Shown here piece after piece: positions 13,701-24,410 of a stretch of 64,000 nt of DNA (position 1 is the stretch's first letter; every line of letters starts with the position of its first letter). Location of the stretch: assembly GCA_031213475.1 (NCBI GenBank), contig JARUPZ010000015.1, positions 9,452,528-9,516,527 of the forward strand, written 5' to 3'. The stretch is from Nereocystis luetkeana. Lineage: Eukaryota > Sar > Phaeophyceae > Laminariales > Laminariaceae. Made by a program: the position numbers and the translations under genes. The notes under the pieces were generated by a model. That model had not been told where the DNA came from. It saw only the letters and a list, made by a program, of their open reading frames with translations, and ran no database searches.

Positions 13701-16700
13701 GTAGGAAGCCCTCGCTCGTCGCGGCAGCACCAGCAGCAGCAGCAGCAGCAGTAGTAGCAGCAGCAGGCCCCGGATCCTCGCGGATCGTGCCCCCCGCTGT
13801 CAGAACCTTCGCTTCAGTGCTTGCTGCAGGAGGCTGCACAGCTAAGTCGCTCGCCGGGGCGCCAGCAAGGGCCATCGGGTCAGAGCTATAGGGTCAACCC
13901 AGGGGCCGGGAGGTATCCGCCCGGCCGAGTGCGGGTGTGTGCCTTTCTCCATGTCATCATATTTCTGATCATTATGGTCTTTCTTGAAGCGCACACCACA
14001 CAATAATCCATAAAAAAAATACAAAAAATGAAAAAACCGAACACAAACGTACGACATTTTCGGAAAAGTCAAGGGACCAAGGACCATCCAACCGACCAAT
14101 GTACCAACGTTTATGTCTTTGGACCCGTGAGCTTTCGCCGTTGACCCGTGAGATATGTCATGGGTCCAGTTGACCCGACCCGCATGAAACCCGTGTCTCA
14201 CGGGTCAATCGGAAGGTGGCGGGTCGGGTCGGGTCGTGTCAGGAAGTGTTGAAACCTCGCGGGTCGGGTCGGGTCGGGTCAAAGGGTTTTGAAATCTCAC
14301 GGGTCGGGTCGGGTCGGGTCAAGAGGCTTTTAAATCGCGCGGGTCGGGTCGGGTCGGGTCAAGAGGGTTTCCAAATCTCGCGGGTCGGGTCGGGTCAGGT
14401 CAACACACCTCAAAATTTTCGCGGGCCGGGTCGGGTCAGCTGACCCAACCCAACCCGACCCGACCCGTGAGGTTTGACCTGACCCGCGAAAAGCCCTGCT
14501 ATTTTACACCCGGCAATGATACTAGTATTCGGCCTGGCTGTAGTGGGCATGAACGGATGCGGACATACGTATACGTATATATTTGGAGGTGTTTTCATGT
14601 TTGAGTACGTACTTTGGTACGAGAGAAACCTGCGGGGAAAATTTTGGATTTTTTTCGAGGGTCGTGTCCGCGAGCCGGGTCCGTGGACCCGACCCGCTGG
14701 CCAGCAGAAAACAACTCGCGGGTCATGCTGGCCCAACCCGCAAGTGACCCCCTTCTTGCTCGTAGTGATCCGACCCGACTTGGGAGCTTTTGATCGAGTC
14801 CTGACCCGACCCGACCCGATCCATGAGATTTGAAAGCCTCTTGACCCAATCGGATCCGACCCGACCCGACCCGTGAAATTTGGAAAGGTCTTGAGCCAAA
14901 CCTACCCGACCCGCGAGAGTTTGAAAACATACGGACTCGACCCGACCTAACCCGCCAGTTCCGATTGACGTGAGATACGGGTTATGTCACGGGTCGAGTT
15001 ACCTAGTCCCGCAAAAACGTTTCTCTTGACACGCAGAACCGTCCCGAGGAAGCAACCCGTGGGTCGACACTACAAAACAATTTAGTAGTTTTTTTTTGTA
15101 TCCCGCAGTGAGATATGGCCTGGCTGTATCATGCATGGATGGATGCTGACATGCGTATGTAGGTTGACGGTGTTTTCTGGTTTCAATAATCAAGTGTGGT
15201 ACGAAAAGAGGATTGGGTTTTCGTACGAGAGAAGCCTCTGGGGGAAATGGCGGGAAATGTTTGGAGTGTCGGATGCGCTGGACAGTTCTGCGGGTCTGTC
15301 CCGCGGGTCAGCAGAAACCAACACGCGGGTCATGCTCTCCCGACCCACGAATGGTCCGTTTTTCGTGGGCCGTGACCAGACCCGACTTGTGGAATTATGA
15401 ACACCTCCTGACCCGACCCGATTCCACGCGACTCGACCCGTCATATTTGAAACCCTGTTGACCCGACCCGACCCGACCCCGGGAGAGTTTGAGCACCTCC
15501 TCTGACTCGACTCGACCCGACCCGACCGGACCCGACCCGACCCGTGACAATTTGCATGCCTCCTGGCCCGACCCGCGGGTCGGGTCGAGATCCGTGTACA
15601 GCCCTGAACACTTTCTATAATAATTGTTATATACACCTAGATATACGCCATTTCAAGGCAGTCGGGGGACATAATATCGGGGAAAAACACTGGCCGGCCT
15701 CAAAGACTGCACGTTGCTGAGATTGTTACATGTGGATGTGATTGCCGGATGCTATCATCGGCACGATTCTATGGTTAAGGAAGTTTATTGCACCATTGCA
15801 TGATTTAAAATGTGTTGTCGTGTGTATTGTCACTTGTTGCAGGTATGGGCTCGTTTACGGCCATCGGTGGGTTGAAGGCGGGCGAGAAGCAGGTCACGGC
15901 CTTCGAGACCGAAGACTGTGCGACGGCTCTGGCGGTCGCGAAGTTCAAGGCCTTCGCGAAGCCAGGAGGGTCCAGCTACGTCGTAAGTCTTGCTTGCCTC
16001 GAATCTGGTATAGCAGAGGTTTTTCGTTGGTTGTTGTTGGGGCTGATGCCGGTGGTGGGGGTCAAGGTTGTATTTGTTGTATGTGCTGTTGTTGGTGGTT
16101 GGGGGGGGGGGGGGCTGTTGTAGGTGTTGTTTTTATGCTTTGCCCCTGATTTGAAAGATGCGCAGGTAGTTTTATTACCTTCGCTGTTCGTGTTGCTACT
16201 GCCTGTTAGTGTTGCTACTGCTCCGCTATTGGTGTTGTCAGCCACGCTATTTTATCGACCTCGGCTTGCTTCACAACCATCGCCTTCGCTCTCGACTATA
16301 ATGTACCTGGTAGAGCGGTTAGCTCTTTCACCAGAAAAACGTATCCTACTCTAGTTCCTAGTACTCTGTCCCGGAAACGTGGGTGCAGTTGAAGACATGT
16401 CACGCATGCATGTTCACTACTGTGGCTCCAAACCCTATACCAGGTACCATATTTTATTGTCGCTCGGAAGCCTACATCTTACGTTAAGCACTAAATCCTA
16501 CGTACCTGGTATCGATTTAGCTTCTCTGCATTGTACTCGGACCGTAGCTCTTAAACAAAGCCACTAACGCTTTGGGGGCTTCAGCGGGAAAAAATAGCGA
16601 CTAGAGCATCAAACACACGAAGAAACACGGGCTGCAAGGTTTGGAGATAATTCTTTTATTGCAAGGATATAAACGACACGCGCGCAGTATGGACTGTCGT

Positions 16701-18302
16701 GTGTGCTGGACGCTCACACCATATAAAACGGATGATATAGCCGTACTTCTCATTTAGTTTTTGTCACTACACGTTTGTCCCTAAAGCGATAACGCAACGA
16801 GCTCCTGCTGTACATCTTTACTGCTGGTTCAAACTCAACCAGCACATTATATTTTGCTCTCCTACATTTTGAAGCTGTGCCAAATGACACCTAAAAACCT
16901 AGGTTCTAAATATTTTACTGTTGCTCCAGACTCAAGCCATTAATCGAGATGAGCTACATCTTACTTTGGCTCCAAACCCAAGCCATTAAAGCCGACGAGC
17001 TTCATCATTCTGTGGCTCCAAACCATAAATATTATGTGATCCCCCGTACATCTTGTTGCAGCTCTGAATTTTCGCCATTAAACTCTTCAGAACTGCTCGC
17101 ACGTTTTTGGGGACAAGGTACTTAGAATAAATTTGTGGGTAATGTTTGCAGTAGAAAAGCGTGAAACGAGACTTGAGCAGTGTCACAGAGCTCCGTCGAT
17201 CGCCTCCTCCCTCCCCCCCTCCGTCCCTCCCTCCCCCCCTCCGTCCCAACCTCCCTCCCCCTCGTCCCTCCTTCCCCCTCCCAAACCCCCTCCCGCCTCC
17301 CCACAGGTCAATGACCGCATTGACGATGACCCCACTCTCCGCCAACGCCTCCGAAACGCTGGTGTGCGTTACAAGACCTTCGCCATCCGAGCCGGCGAGG
17401 CCTACCTTGTACCCTCGGGCACTTTGCACGAATTCATGAATGCCGTTCCCTCACTCAGCGTGGCGTGGAATATAATGCCACACCCCGCGAACTGCGCTCC
17501 CGCCATGGAACTGGCGGAGGCAAGTACATCAGAGGCAGAGGCGGAGCTGGGCGTAAATACAGACCGGTCCCGAAGCGCCATTGAGCACGCGCCGCCTCAG
17601 AGCATGAGGGAGCGTGCCGCAGGCTACACTATCAAGAGCGCGCTGATTTTGCGACTCCGCTCGCGGCGCCGGAGCAGGGCTCGCGCGGCCCCCGACGTGG
17701 CTGCGGCCGCCGCTGCCGCTGTCGCTGTCGCTCCCGGCGGTGCGTGCGAGGATAGCCCGGCCGTGTCGCACATGGCGCCTCCGCCCCCTCCGTCGGCGCC
17801 GTTATGCCCGAGGTTCCTCTTTGTGCGCCCAAGGGAGCAAAGTGAGGAGGGGATGCTGCACCCGGTCCACTGGAACCAGGCAGTGTCACCGTCACAAGTC
17901 GCTGAGGGGTACGCCAATGTTGCCGGTGGGTCGGCGGCAGCGGCAGCCGGGGCGGTGGCGGCAGGGGCAGCGGCGGCTGTGGGAAACTCGCTCTCGAAGC
18001 CCGTAGAACAGACCGTGATCAAAAGGGGGAGAGGAAGACCTCGAAAGGGTACGTCTGCCTCTGCGGCTCCATTGCCCGCGAGCGAAGCGTTGACCGTGAG
18101 TGCATTGCTATCCGCAACGACACCGGTACTCGGGGAGGCGTCGATATCCGCAAAGGCACGGGTACCCGCCAGGGCACCACTACTCGCCCGAGAGCAACTG
18201 GTACCAGCGGTGGCGAGGGTGCCACTTCCCCGACGTTGTCCAGCTGCCATCGTGGTGGCAGCTACCATTCGTGCTGTCGCCCCGGGACAATCACGAGGAG
18301 GT

Positions 18303-18338
<36 letters not shown>

Positions 18339-21300
18339 AGCGAGAAGGTACTACGGGAAACACAGGGGTCGGGACGGCGGAGCAGAGGTCAGAGCGCCCC
18401 TAGCTCGGCGAGGTTGCAGCATCAGAGCCGACCGCCACCTGGCATTGCGGCCGCGACACCCGTACCGCCCCACGCAGCACCGACGCGCCCAAAGCGGGAG
18501 ACCGCAGCTGCTGTGGTAGAGGGAGGGGCTGTGAGGAGAAGGAATAAAAAGAAGAAAACCGATAACTCGGTTGCCGCCACCTCTGAGCTATTTCCTCTCC
18601 TGAGTCCTCATCCTACTCCGATGGAGGTGGCTGAGGTTGAGATCATCGACCTTCCCGACTTCGTCGTAACAGATGCCGATACCGCTGCGGTAGAAGCGCC
18701 GGCGGGGCCGTCAGCAGCAGTAGCAGCAACAGCAGCGCCTAGTGTAGCGACAGAGGCAGCGGCAATGCCCGCGATGGCGGTGCTGGCGGCGGCTATGCCG
18801 GAGGTGTCCCAGCGCGAAGATGTTGCAATGTTTCTCCGCCAGATCATACGGGAAGACCACGAAATATCGTCGGAAGCTGATCGGCCGCGCCGCCCATCGC
18901 CCGCCCCCCCCGTCCACCACGCTGCGGGAGCAGTGGCTACGACTGCGTCTGCGGCTGTAGCTGCGGCTGCGACTGTGACTGCGGCAGTGGTTGTTCCGAA
19001 CGGGGGGTTCGCCGCCGACCTGTCAGGAGTGAAGGCGGCGGGAGCGCTCGACGGCGGCTCGGGCAGAGTGGCCAGTACCTGCGATGCACACGCTGTCTCT
19101 CGGCCAGACTCTGGAGATGGTGCACCCAATAGTGGAAGCGGCGCGGATGGGGTCGCTGAGCGCATGATCGATAGTGAGCGGAGTGGCGTGACCCATGTCG
19201 GTTGGACCAGCGGCGGGGGAAAACAAGGCGGCGGCGCTAACCGTCTCGGTTGGTGCGGCCAGGACCAGGGCCTAGGCGAGGGCCAAGGTGGAGGTGCGTG
19301 CGGTGCGCGTGGTACGGGTTGCCCGAAAAGGGGGGACAGAAGGGGAGGTGCGAGGGAACCGGGCAGAACCAGCGAGCGTGTCGCGGCGGGAACGTATATG
19401 GTTTTCGAACCGGTGGCGAAGATGAAGGGCGGCACTACTGCTGTTGTTGGGACGGCACGGGACGGGGTCCCTCTGGAGCCTGCCAGACGAAACGGTCACG
19501 GGACTAGGAACCGAGAACGGGGGCAGAGACCCGGCGCGATTGCGGCAGCCGTCACCGGAGACATCATGAGGATCACTGGGATGGCGGCGATGGAGTTATC
19601 GCGCTCTGACGAACCGGCTGGCGCGCGCGCTAGCATGTCTTCTACTAATATGCCCGTTCTTATCTCGTCCGCTTCTGGCGGATCCTTTCCCAACGCATCC
19701 GCTACGGCGTTCGCAACTACGTGCGCGAGCGTAAGCGCTAGTGGTAGTGGTAGGGGCGACGGTGATAGCGTGTGTGGTAGTGGAATATGTTCTACCGGGT
19801 GTGGGAGCGGCGTTGGTGGTGCCGACGGCGTCATTCAGGTGAACGCGAAGGAGAAGGTCGGCCTTTCGAAGGAGGCCAACAGCCTGTCGAGGAAGTCTTC
19901 GAAGGGGAGAAAGTCGGCGACGGCGCTCAAAGCACGGGTGGCCAGCTCCCTTGCGCCGCTCAAGGCGCGCGACGCTGGCGCCCCTCGGAAGGCGCTTGGG
20001 AAGACCCGTTCGCGTTCGGCGGCGGTTGCTGGTGGCTGCGCTAGTGATTGCCACGGAGGGTTGGTCGCCGTCGCCATCGCCGGAGGTACTGCAGAGGCGG
20101 CGAGGGAGATTCTGCGCTCTCGCGAGCCGGCTGACGCTTGCGCGAGCGCGTCTAGCACTAGTGTGTCCGCTGCTGTCGCGCCCACCTTTGGCACGCTCAC
20201 GTCAAACGCGTCTCCTCCTGCCTTCGTGAATGCGAGCGCGAGTACAAGCGGTTCTGATGTTAGTGGGGACGATGGTAGCAACGTATCGTGCAGCACAAGG
20301 GACTCTAGCGGTAGTGGGAGCGGCGGTAGCGTTGGCGGCGGGGACATTTTAGCGAAAGCAAAAGGCAGTGTTGCAGCAACGGCGCTCAAGGTGCCGGCGG
20401 CCAGCTCCCTTCCACCGCTCAAGGCACGCGACGCTGGCGCCCCTCGGAAGGCGCTTGAGAAGACCCGCTCGCGGTCGGCGGTGGTTGCCGATAGCCGCGC
20501 CAGGGATGGTGACGGAGAGTTGGTTACCGTAGCCATCGCCGGAGGTACTTCAGAGGCGGCGAGGGAGACTGCGCGCTCTGTCGAACCGACCGACGTTTGG
20601 GCTAGCGCGTCTGCTATTAGTGTATCCACTTTTGCCGCGTCCGCCTATCGCGCGCCCATGTCAAACGCGTCTGATCCGACGGCCGCTCCCGCACGCGCGA
20701 CCGCATGCGCTTGTGGCGGTGGTGGAGACGATGGTGGCAGTGAGGGTGGTGGTGGTGGTAATGGCGATGGTGTTAGCGTGGTGGTTGGTGGTGCTGTGGA
20801 TGATAGTGGTGCTGATGTTGGTGGTAGCGATGGGAGCGGCGGCAGTGGCTACAGGGATCGTGTCAACGCCGACGTGCATTCTCGATGTCGCTCTCCAGGG
20901 GGCGACAGGAGCTTCGTGAAGTCGAGCTTACATGATGAAAACATCGACCGCCGACACGGACCGAGCAACCTCTGCGACACTGACAAACATTGCCCGAGTT
21001 CGGAAGTGCCGAAGAGGGCGACGGGCGACTACCCCCGTGACCCCGATCGCGACAGTTGTTGCAGCAGCGGCGACTGCGGAACCCAGCGGTCCACATGTTA
21101 TGAAGAGTCGAAATCTCGTGATGACGATCGCGAGCACAGCAACGATAGGCACGAACGCTCGACTCGACGCGACTTGAATAACCACGAAAATCCAAACCAC
21201 CCCAAAATCAGTGATCGCAATGCCAAGCACTGCGGCTGCGCCAGTGATAGCGAGCGCCGAGGAGGATACGACGGCACGGTGTCGAGGAAGCGGGACCGCG

Positions 21301-24300
21301 ACCGAGGTATGCGGCAGACGCCGACGTCCCCGCTGATGGGCCGATCATCGACGGCGCTGTCGGCTGATACGCAAGACCGCGCGCCGGAGGAGCGGAGTCA
21401 TAGTCGCCATCGCAAGAAATTGGAATACGAGGAAGAGGGGAAGCATCACGTGGAGAGGGACGACAGCCGCACCCAACACGAGCTAGAGGATGAACAATAC
21501 CACCATGTGGGGGGGGGACGGAGCCGCAGCTACCACGGCGGTAGGTTGAAGAGGGAAGATGAGGGGTATCGCCGCGTGCGGAGGGATGGAAGCAACACCT
21601 GCCACGGCCGAGAGGGTACTGACGGCGACGAGGAAAGGCGGCGCCGCTCGCAGGTGGAGCGGAGCCGCAGTCGGCACTTGGCCAGCCGCGAGGAGGAAAA
21701 AAAGAATCACCGCGGTCGGGTTCAAAGGAGTCCCAGCCGTCGGCATGAAGAAAAAAAGGAGGAAGAGAAGCAGCGCTGCTTGCCGGTGCAACGGAGCCTC
21801 AGCAGGCACAGGGACAGCTTGAAGGAGGAGGACGAGGAGAGGAGGCAACATGGCGGGATGCAACGGAGCCGCAGCCGCCACGGCGGTGGCTTCCAAGAGG
21901 AGAAGGATAGAAGCCGCCGCGTACAAGGGGGCGGTAAACGCAGCACCCGCCAGGGTCCCGGTACCGGGGATGGCGAGAGGCAGAGCCGTGTGTGTGTAAA
22001 TGGGCGAGGTAGCAGCCTCGACTCCGGGTCAATCGAAGACGGAGAGATAACACTCCCCGTTCGTAGTAGTGGAAGGAGCAGGAGCCGAGGTAGCGACAAG
22101 GCCGAGAGTCAGCGCCGCTTGCGCAGCAACGAACGGAGCTTCAGCCGATACGACGTCGAGCATGGGAGCGAGCGCCAGCGCCGCACTCCAAGGGATGTCA
22201 GGGGCACCAGCTGCAACCGCCGCGCTTCTAGCGAACGAAGGAGCAGCTGCCGTCACCGTTGCGCTAGATTTGATGAAGGCGAGAAGGAGAGCCGCGTGCA
22301 TCCGGGTAGGAAAAGCAGCAGCCACTACCAGCACGCGTCTACGAACAGGAGAAACTGCAGAAACCACCCCCGCCCCCACCACGCTTTCTCCTCCCATCAC
22401 GACGATACCCACTGCCGCATGCGTGGAGAACGGGTGAGTGGCGGCCGCATGCGGGGCAGCGCAAATTATGCCTTACGCGACCGTCGTGTGCGAGGCAAAC
22501 GCCGCGGTGGCGGCACCTCGTCCCGCCAGAAGAGGCGATCCTTGAGCCGCGACAGAGAGAGGGGCAAGAGACGCGGCCGCGGTGGTAGCCGGGACAGAGG
22601 TGAGGGTCGGGGGAGGGATTCTCCCAGCTCTAGCGCTCGCGAGCCTTCATTGCTGAAGGTTTCCTCCCGAGAGGACAGTAGAAAGAGTGCCATGACCAAG
22701 GACGGTAGTAGCGGTAGTTGCGGCGATGGCGGTGGCAGCGGCAGCGGGAGCGGTGGTGGCTGTGGTGGCTGTGGTGTCATAAACGGCAGCGGCGGCGCCG
22801 CCGGTGGGCGCAGCGGTGGCAGCGGTAGTTGCGACTATGTCGGCGATGCAAGTGGCGGTGATGGTGGCGATGGAAATGGTAGCGGGGCTGCTCAAACCCC
22901 ATGCCTCCCCCCCCTGAAGACCAGCCGACAGCGCCGTGCATTCTCCCATGAAGCCAGCGCCAGCAGCGAGGAAAGGCTGGGTGGGAATGACACCCCCTGT
23001 GATGCCGCCAAGGGCGACGCCAAGAACGGCGATTCGGAGAATAGTGACGCGCGTTCGAACCTTGTTAGGAAGCCGGGCGCGGCGGAGGTGTTAGCCACAT
23101 ACGGCAGAAGGCGTGAACTCCCGTCGACTGTTCGTGAGACTTCTGTGAGCCGGATGGGTGCGGAAGCCCAGTCTCGAGGGGTAGCGTGCCAGGCTGGTCC
23201 TTCGTCGTGGCCGACTATGTACGCCGAGAGCAATGGGGACGCTGCGGACTACGGGGATATAAAGAGTCGGTCCGAAAACTCGGTATTGGGAGAGATTGAG
23301 GTCACAAGCCCATCTAGGCACAACCCGGGCGAAGGAGGGTTCGCCGGTAAGGACTCGATAGCAAGGAACTACTTAATCGGGGGGGAAAAGAGCGCGCGGG
23401 CCGGGGGGTGTGGTGGCCGGGCGGGCGTTGGTTGTGGTGCCGGGGCTGGTGGCGGTGCTGTTGGTGGCGGCAGTGGCGGCACAAGCTGGCCTGGCTCTAT
23501 GCCCGTACCCCCATCCTCCGCTGCTGTAGCTGCCGTCATCAACCACCTTCTCTCGCGCGGCCGATCGGGCGATGTTGCGAAGGCATTGGCGCCGCTGATC
23601 AGGAAGGAAAATGTGGAGGCATGCGACGGTGGCCCTTTGGTCGAACTTTTAACTACCGTCTCCAAGGCCGCCACTATCACAACGTTGAAACAAAGGGCTG
23701 GCATCAGCCCCAGTAGCAGCCGGACCGCAAGCTCAGGGGACGCCCCGACAGGGCCAACAGCACCCTCCGGAAGTGGAGACGAGGAAGCTCCCGACACTGA
23801 AGCTTTCCATTACGTTGCTGCTGCCGCCGGTGCTGCCGCCGTCGCCACCATGGCGCGCAAGGCTAGAACCGCCGACCGTCGTAGCCAGCGTGCAAACGCT
23901 GGAGATGTCGAGGTGAAGCGCACGAAAGCACCCGTCGAGAAAGTATGCGTTGAAGGCAAGGGGGATGGGGGTGGAGGTAGGGGTGGTGGTGGAGAGGGAT
24001 TTGATGGTGAAAACGAGGTGGTTAACCTGGTTCATGGGCGCGCGTCCGAGATGATCTTCCGACACAAAGTGCAGCGGAACCGCAGCAGGAGCAGAGGCGG
24101 GTGTAGGAGCCGGAGCCGGAGCCGGAGCCGGAGCAGGAGCAGGAGCAGGGATCGGAGGGTCGGTAGACGGAACGCGAGCAGGAACGCGTCGTCCTCATGG
24201 TGTTCGGACGTCTCGACGTCGACGAGCCAGCGCGGCAGCCCCGCTCAGGGCAGCGGCGACTGCATGGGTAGCCTCAGCGACAGAAATTTGGGCAGTCGTG

Positions 24301-24410
24301 ATCCCCAGCGCGTTGACGCTGAACGAAACGGGGACGGGTGCGCCCATGGTAAGAAACGAGGTCTCAAGGAATGCGCGGGCGAGGTGCGTACGAAGGGGGA
24401 GTCAAGTTAG
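374..24410 (+). CDS. PHD-finger / JmjC-domain protein with long RS-rich tail (7 exons)
   Basis: Exons: 374-2305, 3739-3873, 5083-5148, 7459-7623, 9322-9562, 15843-15982, 17307-24410. All introns are GT-AG and every phase joins, giving about 3,260 residues. Exon 1 holds three Cys4-His-Cys3 PHD fingers: C33/C36, C48/C51, H56/C59, C74/C77; then C106/C109, C126/C129, H134/C137, C151/C154; then C536/C539, C551/C554, H559/C564, C582/C585. PHD fingers usually read histone tails. Exons 5-7 encode the JmjC core: H844-x-D846 (STTHMDG), Lys862 placed 18 residues later as a possible 2-oxoglutarate ligand, and His934 (PSGTLHEF). This is a full Fe(II) triad, so histone demethylase or protein hydroxylase activity in the nucleus is plausible. 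Exon 7 adds over 2,300 low-complexity residues with RS/RH-rich blocks, ending in an (RS)n run near 24100-24160. ATG 374 is the first in frame. Intron 5 is 6.3 kb. A separate exon-1 gene stopping at 2380 cannot be excluded. Confidence 0.65.
1660..1770 (+). repeat. GCT microsatellite coding poly-Ala
   Basis: An imperfect (GCT)n run inside exon 1 encodes an Ala tract between PHD fingers 2 and 3. It sits in a longer Gly/Ala-rich linker (about 1500-1900) made of GGT and GCT codons. Such runs are prone to length change and leave the frame intact. Confidence 0.8.
2306..3738 (+). other. Intron 1 of the PHD/JmjC gene
   Basis: The donor GTGAGT follows a Leu codon in phase 0, and the acceptor CCGCCAG precedes exon 2. 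The intron is AT-richer than exon 1, carries one TACCWGGTA palindrome at 2885, and has a long poly-G tract at about 3337-3397. Open frames crossing the G-tract are low-complexity artefacts. Confidence 0.55.
4000..4108. mobile_element. Miniature inverted-repeat element, family A, copy 1
   Basis: A 109-bp element with inverted ends of the form TATTACGGGGGACCATAG... It lies in intron 2 of the PHD/JmjC gene and has the same ends and size as copies near 5837, 28107, 31427, 41173 and 53771. It has no coding capacity, so it would be mobilised in trans by an unknown transposase. Confidence 0.75.
4109..5082 (+). other. Rest of intron 2 of the PHD/JmjC gene
   Basis: No supported gene. An open stretch at about 4433-4545 looks protein-like, but its best donor (4530) leaves a phase that does not fit the flanking exons, so it is not included in the gene model. 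Confidence 0.4.
5240..5360. repeat. GACCGACC-type repeat, also found near 57508
   Basis: Degenerate (GACCGACN)n follows the lead-in TTTCGAGATGGCCGAA and ends at GGGATCCAC. The same lead-in, GACCGACC core and GGGATCCAC tail recur at about 57508-57575, so this is a dispersed repeat and not only local slippage. Confidence 0.65.
5837..5953. mobile_element. Miniature inverted-repeat element, family A, copy 2
   Basis: The ends TAATACGGGTGACCGTAG and the inverse CTATGGTCCCCCGTAATA bracket an AT-rich core, as in the other family A copies. It lies in intron 3 of the PHD/JmjC gene, just after a poly-G tract at about 5806-5818. Confidence 0.7.
5954..7458 (+). other. Rest of intron 3 of the PHD/JmjC gene
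   Basis: Beyond pyrimidine-rich stretches leading to the exon 4 acceptor (GGCTCGCAG, 7450-7458), I see nothing distinctive here. The longer open frames at about 6857-7465 are pyrimidine-rich and do not look like protein. Confidence 0.4.
8968..9321 (+). repeat. Tandem copies of the exon-5 acceptor region (PHD/JmjC gene)
   Basis: The block CCTCCCGCAG-GTCTTGAA at 9101-9118 repeats the true acceptor and first exon-5 codons at 9312-9329, an offset of 211 bp. The shared left flank begins ACCCTCCGG. The following exon words GGCTTCCGAC and GACTTCTGACCGA also recur at about 8972 and 9159. The copies are degenerate and carry no open frame. Confidence 0.6.
9750..10380. repeat. Minisatellite of CCCGCGGGATTT / CCCGCACAAACGCGTCCCGCA
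   Basis: Degenerate units built around CCCGCGGGATTT and CCCGTTCCTGCACAAACGCG recur across this part of intron 5. Two clearer blocks lie at about 9855-10005 and 10165-10290. No open frame or terminal inverted repeat was found. Confidence 0.6.
10381..11200. other. Non-repetitive part of intron 5 (PHD/JmjC gene)
   Basis: No supported gene. One TACCWGGTA palindrome lies at 10514 and a CAT microsatellite at about 10604-10621. A GATC-rich patch at about 11160-11200 resembles the repeats at 36180-36420 and 53480-53680. Confidence 0.35.
11217..15606. repeat. Tandem array of about 600-bp GGGTC-rich units
   Basis: Five copies of a composite unit can be followed by the landmark GCAGTGAGATATGGCCTGGC at about 11314, 11842, 12479, 14513 and 15105. 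Each unit has this unique block, then ATGGATGCGGACATGCGTAT, then runs of (CGACC)n on the + strand. Spacings are 528, 637, 2034 and 592 bp. The 2034-bp gap becomes 551 bp once the inserted element at 13024-14498 is removed. The whole array lies in intron 5 of the PHD/JmjC gene. Confidence 0.85.
13024..14498. mobile_element. hAT-like non-autonomous element with 8-bp target duplication
   Basis: The ends are perfect inverted repeats: CAGGGCTTTTCGCGGGTC at the left and its reverse complement, finishing in CCCTG, at the right. The flanks are CTATTTTG (13016-13023) and CTATTTTA (14499-14506), a 7/8 match to an 8-bp target-site duplication. CAGGG termini and 8-bp duplications are typical of hAT transposons. 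The subterminal parts (about 13050-13310 and 14215-14420) carry (GGGTC)n units of about 40 bp; the centre has a CAG array near 13725-13765. No transposase frame is seen, so the element is non-autonomous. It interrupts the fourth unit of the surrounding array. Confidence 0.75.
15983..17306 (+). other. Intron 6 of the PHD/JmjC gene
   Basis: GTAAGT donor and a CT-rich acceptor (CCTCCCCACAG). Three TACCWGGTA palindromes cluster at 16304, 16438 and 16503. A degenerate repeat of about 60 bp built on GGCTCCAAACC...AAGCCATTAA runs at about 16915-17095. The open frame at 17133-17306 is the polypyrimidine part of the intron and is not coding. Confidence 0.55.
18300..18345 (+). repeat. CAG microsatellite in exon 7
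   Basis: A near-perfect (CAG)n run read as Ala codons (GCA) in the frame used by the gene. It is one of several trinucleotide tracts in this low-complexity exon. Confidence 0.85.
19915..20800 (+). repeat. Internal tandem duplication of about 155 codons in exon 7
   Basis: Residues coded at about 19918-20160 (ATALK...SSL.PLKARDAGAPRKAL) are repeated at about 20378-20620, offset about 460 bp, with roughly three quarters of residues matching. A weaker third copy lies before it at about 19590-19720. Frame is kept in both copies, which supports the exon being translated. Confidence 0.75.

Noticed and set aside
13024..14498. CAG-rich and GGGTC-rich frames inside the hAT-like element as transposase
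   Set aside because: All frames are short and repetitive; no hAT dimerisation motif or RNase-H-like acidic triad was seen.
19835..20629. 264-codon open frame on the - strand within exon 7, and similar long shadows elsewhere in 17.3-24.4 kb
   Set aside because: They mirror GC-rich, repeat-bearing sense codons of exon 7 and have no splice context or domain of their own.
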